Below are positions 16,903 to 26,446 of a stretch of DNA of 34,754 nt, one piece after another. The translations under genes and the position numbers were made by a program. The DNA comes from Bacteroidia bacterium (lineage in GTDB: Bacteria; Bacteroidota; Bacteroidia; Bacteroidales; JAPLDU01), in contig JAPLDU010000056.1 of assembly GCA_026391255.1 (NCBI GenBank), positions 1 to 34,754 on the forward strand. The letters are read 5' to 3'. The notes beneath the pieces are model-generated. The model was not told the origin of the DNA. It saw only the letters and a program-made list of their open reading frames with translations, and did not search any database. Within the stretch, counting starts at the first letter, position 1. Each line of letters begins with the position of its first letter.

Positions 16903-19900
16903 TCACCTGATAATATTCAGTTGCAATGTCTGCACGGAACCTGCAGTAGTGAGCCTGACCAGGTATGATCCATTGGCAAATTCCGACAGGTCAATATCAA
17001 CCCGGTGGTTTCCTGCACTGAAAATTCCCGATACAGGTTTTGAAACAATGCTTCCGGCCAGGGTACAGATAGAAATATCAATATGCGAATCGCTGTTCGT
17101 GTAAAACTGAATTGTTGAGCTCTTAGAGGCCGGATTAGGGTACATACATGGAAATTCAGTACCCGATAATTTCAGGGATGCGGCAATACTGATCCCGTTG
17201 GCCGTGAACTGGTTGTTTCCGCTGATCCATTGATCAGCAAAAACAGGAATTTCGGTATTTTCAACCGGGTTCCAGAGACGCAGACAGAATGTTTCCAAAT
17301 TATATAGTCCGTCTTTTTCAGCAGACAGGTCATCATCACCCCAAATTGTAACGGCATTGAAACCTGAACTAAGAACCGTGTTTCCAACCAGTAATCCGTT
17401 TTCGTCAAACACAGCAATCTCAGAACTTTCAGGGAATCCGGCAAGAGCGCCGGGCATTAATCCAAGAGTCATATTATTCCCGGTAATGACGGGTTTACCA
17501 AAATGCCGGTTTTCCTGGTCCAACGGGAAAGATTTATCATTGTTAAAAGCATCTGCCGGGTAAGTCAGAGTTGAAGCTGATAAAAGATATACATAGTAAC
17601 CCTGTCCAGGGATCATATTCCCAATGCCGTTCAGGTTGTAATATGGCCAATAGACCAGGCCTGAACCACTTTTCACCAGGACAATTTCTGAAACAATGGA
17701 ACTCATCATAGTTTCAATATTTCCATTTGTATTACGAAGATAGGCAATAAGGTTCCAACCCTGTGACAGGCTGATTGGAGTATTCTGAGGTATTACAGCT
17801 ATGCCATTTATGCACAATGCTACGGCTGACTGTGTTTTTACCTGGTAACCATTACCGGTAATCATGTTTCCGATATTGTTGATGCCATATACCGGCCAGA
17901 ATACCTGGCCTGTCCCGCTTTTCGCAATCAGAATGTCCGGAATCACCGAAGCCATAACCATATCAATAGCCGGATTTGCAGGTTCAATATAGGTGGAGAA
18001 AATACCCCAGCCCTGGACCAAACTGATCACCTGTGTTTCAGGAACCACGGTCACATCAGCAATATCAGCAGAATCCCTTGGTTCGATTTTAAAAGCGGTG
18101 CCGGTATAGTTCAGTGGGCCGGTGACATTGTATTGCGAGCCGGTCAAAGGAGCATAGGTATAGAACATATTGTTTACACCGGCTGTACATGTACCATCGG
18201 AGATTAGCCATTCATCAGCACCCAGGCTGGGATTGGTACATGTAACATTCTCCACTTTGACCAAAACACCCTCATAATCTTCACACATCTGAGGAATAGT
18301 AATTACCACCGGCGCCGGTAAAATATTGCCGGATGAATTGACAATCAGGTAAGTGATGCTCTGGAGTTCGGTCATCCCAAGATCTTCGCTTACGGTAGCC
18401 CTGAGGGTAATCAGGTCACCCATGGAGACTGTGTTGACGGGCATAGATACATATACCCCATTCCAGGCGCCGGAGCCGTCCTGCAGGAAGAAGCCTGCAG
18501 GTGAACGGGCTGTTACTGTTCCACTGGTCTGTACAACCTGTCCTGCATAAGGAGAAACATTTGCCTGTCCCTGTATCTGATAAATAGTTATCACAGGCGG
18601 AATGAAATATGAAGCAACCGGGGAAGTGGTGTAAAGACCCAGATCATCAGTAGCTGTGATCCTGTAATATACAGTCGTACCTGTTGCCTGTGCAGGTATA
18701 GCTGACGACGTACAATATGTACTCCCTGAAGACAGGTTCATGGTAATGGTATTGGGAAAACTTATTCCATCCGTTCCCCAGCTTAACGACACATAACTGA
18801 CTGTGCCATCATCGGTGACAGTAGCAGATACTGAAACATTGTCGGCAGAAATGGGTGCTGACGGCAAAATTGCAATATTACTCACCACGGGAGGGAAATT
18901 GACAGCGGTATAACCGGTCCAGGTGATATTGTCAATAACAATCTGGTATGCCGTCTTATTTGCTATTTTTATCACGATATTCCCGACAATAGACAGGTTG
19001 GTTACAGTCATAGTGTGCACAGAAAGGTCGTCGAAAGCAACTGATGTACCGACAGAAACACCGTTAATGAAGACCTCGGCCTGTCTGTATCCGGCACTGG
19101 TAAAACCTTTTTTCAGATCTACAGAGATGGAAGATATTCCTCCGGTCAATGTTTGTGAATGGCAGTCGCTCAGGCTTGCCAGATTGCGGAGCAGTAATCC
19201 TCTTCCGTTGATCTGGTAGCCGGCATCATCACGGGATTGAACATAGTACCAGGTGTATCCGTTATCTCCGGTGAATGATCCATTGGTGTATGAGGAAAAA
19301 GCTGCCAGATTGGTGAATGTCTCGGTTTGCGTAACGGGACCAGAGGAAGCGACTAAATAATTCTGAGTTGCAGAAGTGGTTATCAGAGTTTCATTATCGG
19401 TAGCCACAATGTAATAAAATACGGTAGTAGCTGCAGGCTGTGCCGTGATTGGCGAGGAGGTCACCCAGGTACTTCCTGTTGAAAGATTCATGTTTATTGA
19501 ATTTGAAAATGTGAAACCATCTGTACCCCAGTGAAGAATTGCAGAGGTAACACTTCCATTATCAGTTATGGTTGCCGACACATTCACTACAGTAAGTTCA
19601 TTGGGAGATGCAGGGGAAATGCTGAAGCCGGAAATTGATGGCGGTGTGTTGAGCGGGATACAAACATTAGCTGCGCCTGGACTAGCAAAGACCGGGACTG
19701 ACTGGTATGTTCCGGCCGGGGCTATACTGTATGACCAGTTGGAGGCGAGTGAATTATCTGAAGCAGGATCACACAGGATGAGGGAAGGGCCATTCCCGTT
19801 TGGTCCGGTAGGCCATGGACTGACATTGCTGTATGTAACAGCATCAACAACATCTCCGGTAGTATTCAGAATAGTGATGGCAGCCCCGTTGTTGTCTAAA

Positions 19901-21231
19901 TTTCCCAATGTCCAGCCGGTGGAAGTAATGGAGAAAAATGAATTGACCACGGAAGAATATTTTGCAAGTACAATATATGTTCCCGCAGCCATTGCCAATG
20001 GAGGAAATTCATAAGTAACTGCTCCTGTAAAATGGTAGCCGCCCAATGTTATACTCGCCGCACCGGCATTATACAGCTCGATAAACTCAAGAGAATCGGC
20101 GCCTGACCCCGGGTCATCATACATGATCTCATTGATCACAAGTTGGCCGATGGTATTGTTATATATGAAAGGGTAGTTATAAGGAGCTGACATCATATTA
20201 TCTGCAAGATCTGAAATATTACTGATGGTCAAAGTATAGCTTTGCCCGGCAGTAACAGCGGCATTTAAAGCAAGAGTAACAGTATCGGCGCCTGTCAGAG
20301 TAACAACAGAAACAGTTCCAACACCGGTATAGTTAGCTGTGTTCTGGGCTGTTGATGAAGAAACGGCTTCACTGAACACCACTCTGATATTTGTGGAATT
20401 GATGAGAACAACGGATGCAACAGTGGGAGGGGTCACATCGACTGAAATCAATGTGAGGGTTGAAGCAATATCGCTTAGCTGGCTTGAACTGCTGAGAGCA
20501 ACAGTGGAAACAGTTCTGGCAACGTCCCAGGTACCGGTATTGAGGTTGTAAGATCCGGTCAGCCTGCTGAATACGCTACTTACAGGATCACCAAAGAAAA
20601 AGGTGTTGGTTCCGTTACCGAATGTACCCTGAGAACTAATGTAATGATCGTTGTCGGGAAGCATATATCCGCCGGTAGCCGGTTTTGCGTTACCAACTGC
20701 TGTCCCGAAGAACACAACATCTAACGGAATGCTGGTGGCAGTGAGTGAAGATATATTACCGGCAAAGACAGCTATCCCGTCCGCACTGCTACCTCCATTA
20801 CCAAGGACACCGCTTGTTCCTGCATTACCAAAACCATCACCAGACATGGTTTCTGTACTGATGGTCCTGATCCAGTTGGCAGACTGAATATCTGTTGAAC
20901 CTGCACCATTTATCAGTTTGCCTGATCCACCAACATAAAACACATCGCCGGCCGCCACAGCACCAGAGGTGAGGTTAAATCCATATGTCACACCTCCTCC
21001 CGTGATCCAGCCAGTTGATGTGGCTGTTCCATTATTATTAAAAACAACCGAGTAATTGTTCAATGCAAAATTTATTGCCTGTGTGGCCCTTAATTGAACA
21101 TACTCATACGGACTATCCGTACCGGAAGGGTTTGCATTATAGCCTGATATGAGTATCTGGCTATTAGCCAATTGCATCAAAGTAGTTAATAATAAACCAC
21201 TTAACGAGATTTTTAATAGATTTTTTTCCAT
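16903..21231 (-). CDS. multidomain secreted lamin-tail protein with T9SS sorting domain
   Basis: A 1442-aa secreted protein with signal peptide 1-24. Domains in order: an N-terminal beta domain at 25-265 (ILISGYNANPSGTDSPYEYV, itself lamin-tail-like); an Ig-like SwmB/Big-type domain at 267-355 (VRVVFSEAV-like, ...SYTLTISNISDLADN); a lamin-tail domain at 360-500 (INEIMYDDPGSGADSLEFIELYN); an Ig-like domain at about 535-625; a jelly-roll-like segment at about 635-775; a second Ig-like domain at 780-880; an OB-fold-like region at 885-1065 (AGFFLQDGSGAWNGVYV); two GW...GY repeats at 1068-1223 (LVQGWGIFSTYIEP and LSQGWNLIAYLRN); and the T9SS sorting domain at about 1358-1442. Lamin-tail plus OB-fold is a set found in extracellular nuclease-like proteins, but no catalytic domain is seen. 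It is paralogous to the gene upstream (21816-24794). Confidence 0.85.
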   Translation of the reverse strand: MEKNLLKISLSGLLLTTLMQLANSQILISGYNANPSGTDSPYEYVQLRATQAINFALNNYSVVFNNNGTATSTGWITGGGVTYGFNLTSGAVAAGDVFYVGGSGKLINGAGSTDIQSANWIRTISTETMSGDGFGNAGTSGVLGNGGSSADGIAVFAGNISSLTATSIPLDVVFFGTAVGNAKPATGGYMLPDNDHYISSQGTFGNGTNTFFFGDPVSSVFSRLTGSYNLNTGTWDVARTVSTVALSSSSQLSDIASTLTLISVDVTPPTVASVVLINSTNIRVVFSEAVSSSTAQNTANYTGVGTVSVVTLTGADTVTLALNAAVTAGQSYTLTISNISDLADNMMSAPYNYPFIYNNTIGQLVINEIMYDDPGSGADSLEFIELYNAGAASITLGGYHFTGAVTYEFPPLAMAAGTYIVLAKYSSVVNSFFSITSTGWTLGNLDNNGAAITILNTTGDVVDAVTYSNVSPWPTGPNGNGPSLILCDPASDNSLASNWSYSIAPAGTYQSVPVFASPGAANVCIPLNTPPSISGFSISPASPNELTVVNVSATITDNGSVTSAILHWGTDGFTFSNSINMNLSTGSTWVTSSPITAQPAATTVFYYIVATDNETLITTSATQNYLVASSGPVTQTETFTNLAAFSSYTNGSFTGDNGYTWYYVQSRDDAGYQINGRGLLLRNLASLSDCHSQTLTGGISSISVDLKKGFTSAGYRQAEVFINGVSVGTSVAFDDLSVHTMTVTNLSIVGNIVIKIANKTAYQIVIDNITWTGYTAVNFPPVVSNIAILPSAPISADNVSVSATVTDDGTVSYVSLSWGTDGISFPNTITMNLSSGSTYCTSSAIPAQATGTTVYYRITATDDLGLYTTSPVASYFIPPVITIYQIQGQANVSPYAGQVVQTSGTVTARSPAGFFLQDGSGAWNGVYVSMPVNTVSMGDLITLRATVSEDLGMTELQSITYLIVNSSGNILPAPVVITIPQMCEDYEGVLVKVENVTCTNPSLGADEWLISDGTCTAGVNNMFYTYAPLTGSQYNVTGPLNYTGTAFKIEPRDSADIADVTVVPETQVISLVQGWGIFSTYIEPANPAIDMVMASVIPDILIAKSGTGQVFWPVYGINNIGNMITGNGYQVKTQSAVALCINGIAVIPQNTPISLSQGWNLIAYLRNTNGNIETMMSSIVSEIVLVKSGSGLVYWPYYNLNGIGNMIPGQGYYVYLLSASTLTYPADAFNNDKSFPLDQENRHFGKPVITGNNMTLGLMPGALAGFPESSEIAVFDENGLLVGNTVLSSGFNAVTIWGDDDLSAEKDGLYNLETFCLRLWNPVENTEIPVFADQWISGNNQFTANGISIAASLKLSGTEFPCMYPNPASKSSTIQFYTNSDSHIDISICTLAGSIVSKPVSGIFSAGNHRVDIDLSEFANGSYLVRLTTAGSVQTLQLNIIR

Positions 21232-21390
21232 AAGACAGTAGTTTAAATTTTAAAAAAAACAATATCCATTTAGTAATTAACAGAATAAAAAATCTGTCCA
21301 GATGATTTTTTATTCAAGGCAAATTTTAAAAATTCTCAGGAATTCAGCAAATAAAAAACTGATTTCGGCAATTTATTTTAATATTTTTTA

Positions 21391-21598
21391 TCACTGTTAT
21401 CAGGTTAAAATGTTTGAGATTCTTCGCTTCGCTCAGAATGACAAGCTGTTCTGTAGATTTTTAAGGGAGTGGAGTTACTGAAGGCGAAGCCTCCAGTAAC
21501 CCCACTCTTCCACCTCTTAAATGCTTGTCATTCCGAGCGAAACGAAGTGCAGCGAGGAAACTAAAGTTTGTTTTGTCATTTTTACCGGTCAATAGTGA
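21391..21598 (-). mobile_element. 208-bp MITE-like palindromic element, copy A
   Basis: A 208-bp non-coding element with matching ends (TCACTGTTATCAGGTTAAAA at the left, complement of TCACTATTGACCGGTAAAAA at the right), flanked by the 7-bp direct repeat TTTTTTA (21384-21390 and 21599-21605). Inside are the complementary arms TTCGCTTCGCTCAGAATGAC and GTCATTCCGAGCGAAACGAA, and a central 17-bp hairpin (21469-21485 with 21489-21505, loop GAA). It is the inverted counterpart of the element at 29220-29427, of identical length. It encodes no protein, so movement would need a transposase from elsewhere. It lies between the two lamin-tail paralogues; the rest of 21232-21815 is AT-rich with no gene. 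Confidence 0.8.
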
Positions 21599-21815
21599 TT
21601 TTTTATAATGCAATCATTCAGATACTTGCATTATAAAATTAAACTAATTCTGATAAATTTTAATATTTTTAAGGTGTTCGTGAAATCGCTTTGCTAAGTT
21701 AACGATTTTAGATTTTTGATGTTATCATTAAATCAGATGATTATACATACTTCATTAATCATAAATCGTTGATCCTTGTTCTTAAATCAAAAAAGAATGA
21801 CTTTAAAGACAAACA

Positions 21816-24794
21816 CTATTTAGCGCTATTCACTGTGTTTGCAGGGTAGGTCAGAGTGGAAGCTGTATAAAGATATATCTGGTAACCTTGCCCGGGGATC
21901 ATATTCCCGATACCATTCAGGTTGTAATATGGCCAATAAACCAGCCCGGCGCCGCTTTTCACCAGAGCTATGTTTGATACAATGCCACTCATCATGGTCA
22001 CAATATTTCCATTGGTATTTCGCAGGTAAGCAATCATGCTCCAACCTTGTGGCAGGCTGATCGGAGTATTCTGCGGGATAATTGACATACCGGCTATATT
22101 TAAAGGGATGGCTGCCAGGGATTTTATCTGGTACCCGCTTCCGACAGCCATATTACCTATCTGGTTGACGCCGTAGGCAGGCCAGTATACCTGTCCTGGT
22201 CCGTTTTTAATAATCAGGATATCTGAAACAATGGAAGCCATTACAACATCAATGGCCGGATTAGTTGGTGCAACATAGGTGGAGAAAATACTCCAGCCCT
22301 GAACCAGGTTGATCACCTGTGTTTCAGGAACTACGGTCACATCAGCAATATCGGCAGAAAAACGAGGTTCAATCTTATACATATTTAAAGAGTAATAAAC
22401 AGGTCCGGTAACATCGTATAAATCGCCAACTACTGCAGAATAAGGCAAACCCATGTCATCCACCACGCAGTCTCCTGAACTGTCATCCACCAGCCATTCG
22501 CCATTTCCGTAAGCATTATTGGTACATGCTGCATTGTGAACTGTTACCAAAACACCTTCATATCCGTCAGTCTGGCTGACCTGTGATGTTGTCAGAATTA
22601 CAGGGGCTGGCAAAGGATTTGATGAGGAATTGATGATAAAAGAAGTAAGAGATTTGATTTCTGTCATATTATTGTATTCATCCACAAGCCCGGTAATAGT
22701 GACCGAATCACCCAAAGCCGGCTGGTTGGTAACATCATATACAAACACACCATTCCATTCTCCGGTGCCATCCTGTATAAAATATCCTGCAGCATTATAT
22801 TTTCCTGTAACAACGCCCCGGGTGGTAACATAAAAGCCCCTGAGCGGTGAATCACCTGAAATATCAGTGGTATATTGAACATCGTGAACTGAAACATTTC
22901 CGGTCACATCATTATACCAATATATCATATTATTTACGCCATCAATCACCGTATAAGTACGATTCGGTCCTGAAGGGAATTCGACAGTTGCCGGAGCATT
23001 GGAACCATTAATTCTGAATTTGAACTGCAGTGTAGTTGTGACCATCAGTTGGGGTAATGTAACAGTGTAGATCATATCACTGTTAGGACCGGACAATAAT
23101 GTACTACCCCAACTATTGAAGCTACCGGTAATATCCACAAAATCAGTGGATGGGTCAAATAACCCGATGGCATGATAATGTGACATGTTCACCTTAAATG
23201 AAACGTCAGCATTGGGAAGAGGGCAAACATTGGCGGCGCCTGGTGTGGCGTAAATGGTGGCTGATTGATAGATTCCGGCCGGGGTGACGCTATATGACCA
23301 GTTGGAGGCAAGTGAATTATCTGATAAAGGATCACACAGGATGAGGGAAGGGCCATTCCCGTTTGGTTCAGTCGGCCATGGACTTACATTGCTGTATGTT
23401 ACGACATCAACGACATCGCTGGTCGTATTCAGAATAGTAATGGTTGCTCCGTTGTTGTCCAAGGTTCCTGAGGTCCAGCCGGTGGAAGTAATGGAGAAAA
23501 ATGAATTGACTAAAGAAGGGTATTTTGAAAGTACTATATATGTTCCCGCAGCCATTGCCAACGGAGGAAATGCATAAGTAACTGCACCGGTAAAATGATA
23601 GCCGCCCAATGCTATGCTCGTCGCACCGGCATTATACAGCTCGATAAACTCAAGAGAATCGACACCTGAACCAGGGTCATCATACATGATCTCGTTGATC
23701 ACCAACTGGCCGATGGTATTGTTATATATGTATGTGTAGGTGTAAGGAGCTGACATCAAATTATTTGCCATGTCAGCTATATTGCTGATGGTCAAAGTAT
23801 AGCTTTGCCCTGCAGTAACAGCGGCATTTAATGCAAGTGTGACAGTATCAGTACCCGACAGGGTAGCCGTTGATAAAGCCCCGACACCGGTATAGTTAGC
23901 TGTGTTCTGGGCTGTTGATGAGGTAACGGCTTCACTGAATACAACTTTAATAGTCGTGGAATTGATTATACTTACTGATGAAACTGTTGGAGGAGTTATA
24001 TCACCTGAGACGAGAGTGATTAAAGATGCAATATCGGCAAGCTGGCTTGTGGCGGAAAGAGTCTGAATACTACCGGTACGAATCACAGTCCAGCTGCCGG
24101 AATTTGAGTTGTATGTACCTGTCAGTCTGACATAATCATTTGAACCTGGATCAGGACCCATCCAGGTATTGGTCCCATTACCATAGGTCCCCTGAGCGGT
24201 GAGATAATGATCATTATTAGGAAGAACATATCCGCCGGTGGCTGGAACGGCAGATCCAACTGCAGATCCGTAAAAGATTGCATCAATGGGAAGGGTGGTG
24301 GATGTAAGTGAAGAAATCAGACCGGTAAACACACCTACACCATCGGCATTAGAACCCCCGTTACCAAAGACACCGCCTGAACTTGCAGTACCAAAACCAT
24401 CTCCGGCAGTAGTCCCGGTATTAATTGTCCTTATCCAGGTGGCGCCTGAGATATCAGTACTTCCGGAACCATTGATACGTTTGCCTGTGCCCCCCACATA
24501 AAATACATCACCGGCTGCTACTGAACCGGATGTCAGGTTGAATCCATAGGTAAGACTGCCTCCTGCCACCCAACCGCTTGCAATGGCATTACCATTGGTA
24601 CACCAGACAACACAATAATTGGTCGTGCTGAAATTAATGGCCTGAGTTGCTTTTAATTGAACATACTCATATGGAGAGTCCGTCGATGCCGGATTAGCCA
24701 GGAATCCGGAAATTAAAATCTGGCAATAGCTGTGTTGTGTTATTGTAATAAGTAATAAGCAACTTAATAAAATTCCGGTTAGATTTTTTTTCAT
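21816..24794 (-). CDS. multidomain secreted lamin-tail protein lacking a T9SS domain
   Basis: A 992-aa paralogue of the preceding protein. I place the start at the ATG at 24792-24794 (MKKNLTGILLSCLLLITITQ signal peptide); the frame is open seven codons further upstream. It shares the N-terminal beta domain, the SwmB/Big-type Ig domain and the lamin-tail domain (INEIMYDDPGSGVDSLEFIE) at near identity. The middle then differs: a single carbohydrate-binding, CBM20/E-set-like domain (DVSFKVNMSHYHAIGLFDPS ... FVDITGSFNSWG) replaces the two Ig-like domains and the jelly roll. It ends with the OB-fold-like region and two GW...GY repeats, stopping right after LTYPANTVNSAK. The paralogue continues for about 220 residues, including the sorting domain. 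Without one this protein should stay periplasmic, use another route, or be inactive. Confidence 0.82.
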   Translation of the reverse strand: MKKNLTGILLSCLLLITITQHSYCQILISGFLANPASTDSPYEYVQLKATQAINFSTTNYCVVWCTNGNAIASGWVAGGSLTYGFNLTSGSVAAGDVFYVGGTGKRINGSGSTDISGATWIRTINTGTTAGDGFGTASSGGVFGNGGSNADGVGVFTGLISSLTSTTLPIDAIFYGSAVGSAVPATGGYVLPNNDHYLTAQGTYGNGTNTWMGPDPGSNDYVRLTGTYNSNSGSWTVIRTGSIQTLSATSQLADIASLITLVSGDITPPTVSSVSIINSTTIKVVFSEAVTSSTAQNTANYTGVGALSTATLSGTDTVTLALNAAVTAGQSYTLTISNIADMANNLMSAPYTYTYIYNNTIGQLVINEIMYDDPGSGVDSLEFIELYNAGATSIALGGYHFTGAVTYAFPPLAMAAGTYIVLSKYPSLVNSFFSITSTGWTSGTLDNNGATITILNTTSDVVDVVTYSNVSPWPTEPNGNGPSLILCDPLSDNSLASNWSYSVTPAGIYQSATIYATPGAANVCPLPNADVSFKVNMSHYHAIGLFDPSTDFVDITGSFNSWGSTLLSGPNSDMIYTVTLPQLMVTTTLQFKFRINGSNAPATVEFPSGPNRTYTVIDGVNNMIYWYNDVTGNVSVHDVQYTTDISGDSPLRGFYVTTRGVVTGKYNAAGYFIQDGTGEWNGVFVYDVTNQPALGDSVTITGLVDEYNNMTEIKSLTSFIINSSSNPLPAPVILTTSQVSQTDGYEGVLVTVHNAACTNNAYGNGEWLVDDSSGDCVVDDMGLPYSAVVGDLYDVTGPVYYSLNMYKIEPRFSADIADVTVVPETQVINLVQGWSIFSTYVAPTNPAIDVVMASIVSDILIIKNGPGQVYWPAYGVNQIGNMAVGSGYQIKSLAAIPLNIAGMSIIPQNTPISLPQGWSMIAYLRNTNGNIVTMMSGIVSNIALVKSGAGLVYWPYYNLNGIGNMIPGQGYQIYLYTASTLTYPANTVNSAK

Positions 24795-25038
24795 ATGGCA
24801 TAAAATTATAACCAATAATAAAATATTACACTTTAATAATTAACTGAATAAAGAAAAAAACATCTGATTTTTGATCTTCACAAATTATACATTTTAAATA
24901 ATACCACCAAGAAAAAACACTATTTTCACAATATTTTATTAATATTTTTTCTAATCTATGATTTGATAGTACATACAAGATCTCTTGTCCTACCTCATAC
25001 AGGGGTCTCATGAGATTGCTCCGCTGGTTTCTTTTCTT

Positions 25039-25062
25039 CTTTTGCTTCCTCAAAAGCAAAAG
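25039..25062. repeat. hairpin CTTTTGCTT / AAGCAAAAG
   Basis: A 9-bp perfect stem in a short low-complexity block (CTTTTCTTCTTTTGCTTCC) just before the next inverted repeat. The frame reading across it (24826-25149, minus) is repeat sequence, not a gene. Between 24795 and 25038 I see only AT-rich sequence. Confidence 0.5.
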
Positions 25063-25080
25063 GGCGCCACGAACGAGACG

Positions 25081-25136
25081 TTTCGACAAGCTCAATGTCC
25101 AGTCGCAAACTAAAGCGGGCGTTGAGCTTGTCGAAA
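25081..25136. repeat. 15-bp inverted repeat TTTCGACAAGCTCAA
   Basis: TTTCGACAAGCTCAA at 25081-25095 and its exact complement at 25122-25136 enclose 26 bases. This is a very common intergenic palindrome word in many bacterial genomes. It lies upstream of hydF. Confidence 0.7.
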
Positions 25137-25188
25137 TGTCGAAACGCACCGTTTATAGTCAGCAGGCCATATATGATCAAATAATGGT

Positions 25189-25196
25189 TAATTTTG
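25189..25196 (+). promoter_or_regulatory. -7 promoter box for hydF
   Basis: TAATTTTG, an exact TAnnTTTG match, followed by CAGTCTGAACTGA and then the hydF ATG 20 bases downstream. No good TTTG box is seen 19-21 bases upstream. The same string TTTTGCrGTCTGAAC follows the box at 29109-29116. Confidence 0.4.
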
Positions 25197-25216
25197 CAGT
25201 CTGAACTGATATTAAG

Positions 25217-26446
25217 ATGGCACTAACAGGACGAGACAACAAACCACACATCGGGATATACGGCAGGAGAAACAATGGCAAGAGCTCGCTGATCAACCTG
25301 ATTGCCGGACAGGATATTGCTATTGTGAGTGATCATGCCGGAACCACCACTGATCCCGTTAAAAAATCGTTCGAGATCAGTGGATTTGGCCCGGTAGTAC
25401 TGATCGATACTGCAGGGATTGATGACTTCGGGGAATTAGGAGACAAACGGGTGGCCCGTTCGAAGGAATCCTTAAATACCATTGACCTGGCCATACTGGT
25501 GATTACGGCAAACCGGTTTGAAGAACCTGAAAAGTCATTGGTGAAAATCTTAAATACCCTCGAAATTCCCTTTTTTATTGTTCATAACAAGTCAGACCTG
25601 GAGCCCCTTGACCCACAGGTAAAGTCATCGGTTGAAGAAGAGACAGGCGCTCTCATTTGTGATTTCAGTGCATTAACATCAGATGCAGGACTGCTGACAG
25701 ACCTTATCAGGAAAACCATACCGGCATCAGCGCTTAAAACACCTTCACTGCTTGGTGATCTCATCAGCTTTGGGGATATAGTATTGCTCATCACGCCGAT
25801 TGATGCCGAAGCGCCTGAAGGAAGGCTTATTCTGCCGCAGGTACAAGCTATCCGGGATATTCTGAATAATGATGGTGTGGCTGTAATTCTGAAAGAAAGG
25901 GAAATTGATTCTTTTCTTCGTAAAACAGGAATAAAACCCAGGCTTGCAGTGACCGACAGCCAGGTATTCGTAAAGGCAGATGCATCGGTGCCTCCGGATA
26001 TTCCGCTCACCAGTTTCAGTATCCTCCTGGCACGGTACAAAGGTGATTTTGAAAATTACCTGAAAGGTACACCTAAGATCTCAGAACTGAAGGATGGCGA
26101 CCATATCCTGATCCTTGAATCCTGCTCTCATCATGTCAGTTGTGATGATATAGGGAGGGTGAAAATTCCCAGGTGGCTTTCCGCTTTCACAGGCAAAAAA
26201 CTCGTATATGAAGTTGTTGCCGGTTTGAACAAGCTTCCTGTGGACATCGGCCGGTTTGCCCTGGTAATTCAATGCGGTGGATGCATGATCACCCGCCGGC
26301 AGCTGCATAACAGGCTTAAACCAGCCATAAATGCAGGCGTGCCGGTTACCAATTACGGAATGGCCATTGCCTATGTACAGGGAATTTACCGGAGAGCGAT
26401 CTCTCCTCTGATCCCGGATCACAGCGAAGGGGTTGATTATTTATAG
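25217..26446 (+). CDS. hydF: [FeFe]-hydrogenase H-cluster maturation GTPase HydF
   Basis: A 409-aa cytoplasmic GTPase and scaffold that carries the 2Fe subcluster made by the radical-SAM enzymes HydE and HydG and delivers it to [FeFe]-hydrogenase HydA. The GTPase domain shows the P-loop GRRNNGKS (16-23), TTTDP (43-47), DTAG (64-67) and NKSD (124-127). A dimerisation domain follows, and the C-terminal cluster domain has C303-x-H305 followed by 47 residues and C353-x-x-C356, the HydF-specific iron-sulphur motif. The length is normal for the family. HydE, HydG and a hydrogenase are not in the window, so the maturation genes are dispersed here. The presence of hydF implies that the organism makes an active [FeFe]-hydrogenase and lives at least partly anaerobically. 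Confidence 0.95.
   Translation: MALTGRDNKPHIGIYGRRNNGKSSLINLIAGQDIAIVSDHAGTTTDPVKKSFEISGFGPVVLIDTAGIDDFGELGDKRVARSKESLNTIDLAILVITANRFEEPEKSLVKILNTLEIPFFIVHNKSDLEPLDPQVKSSVEEETGALICDFSALTSDAGLLTDLIRKTIPASALKTPSLLGDLISFGDIVLLITPIDAEAPEGRLILPQVQAIRDILNNDGVAVILKEREIDSFLRKTGIKPRLAVTDSQVFVKADASVPPDIPLTSFSILLARYKGDFENYLKGTPKISELKDGDHILILESCSHHVSCDDIGRVKIPRWLSAFTGKKLVYEVVAGLNKLPVDIGRFALVIQCGGCMITRRQLHNRLKPAINAGVPVTNYGMAIAYVQGIYRRAISPLIPDHSEGVDYL

Noticed and set aside
24826-25149. Reading frame of 107 codons on the minus strand (and partly overlapping short frames) before hydF
   Set aside because: It is made of the CTTTTGCTT hairpin and the TTTCGACAAGCTCAA inverted repeat, with no protein-like composition.
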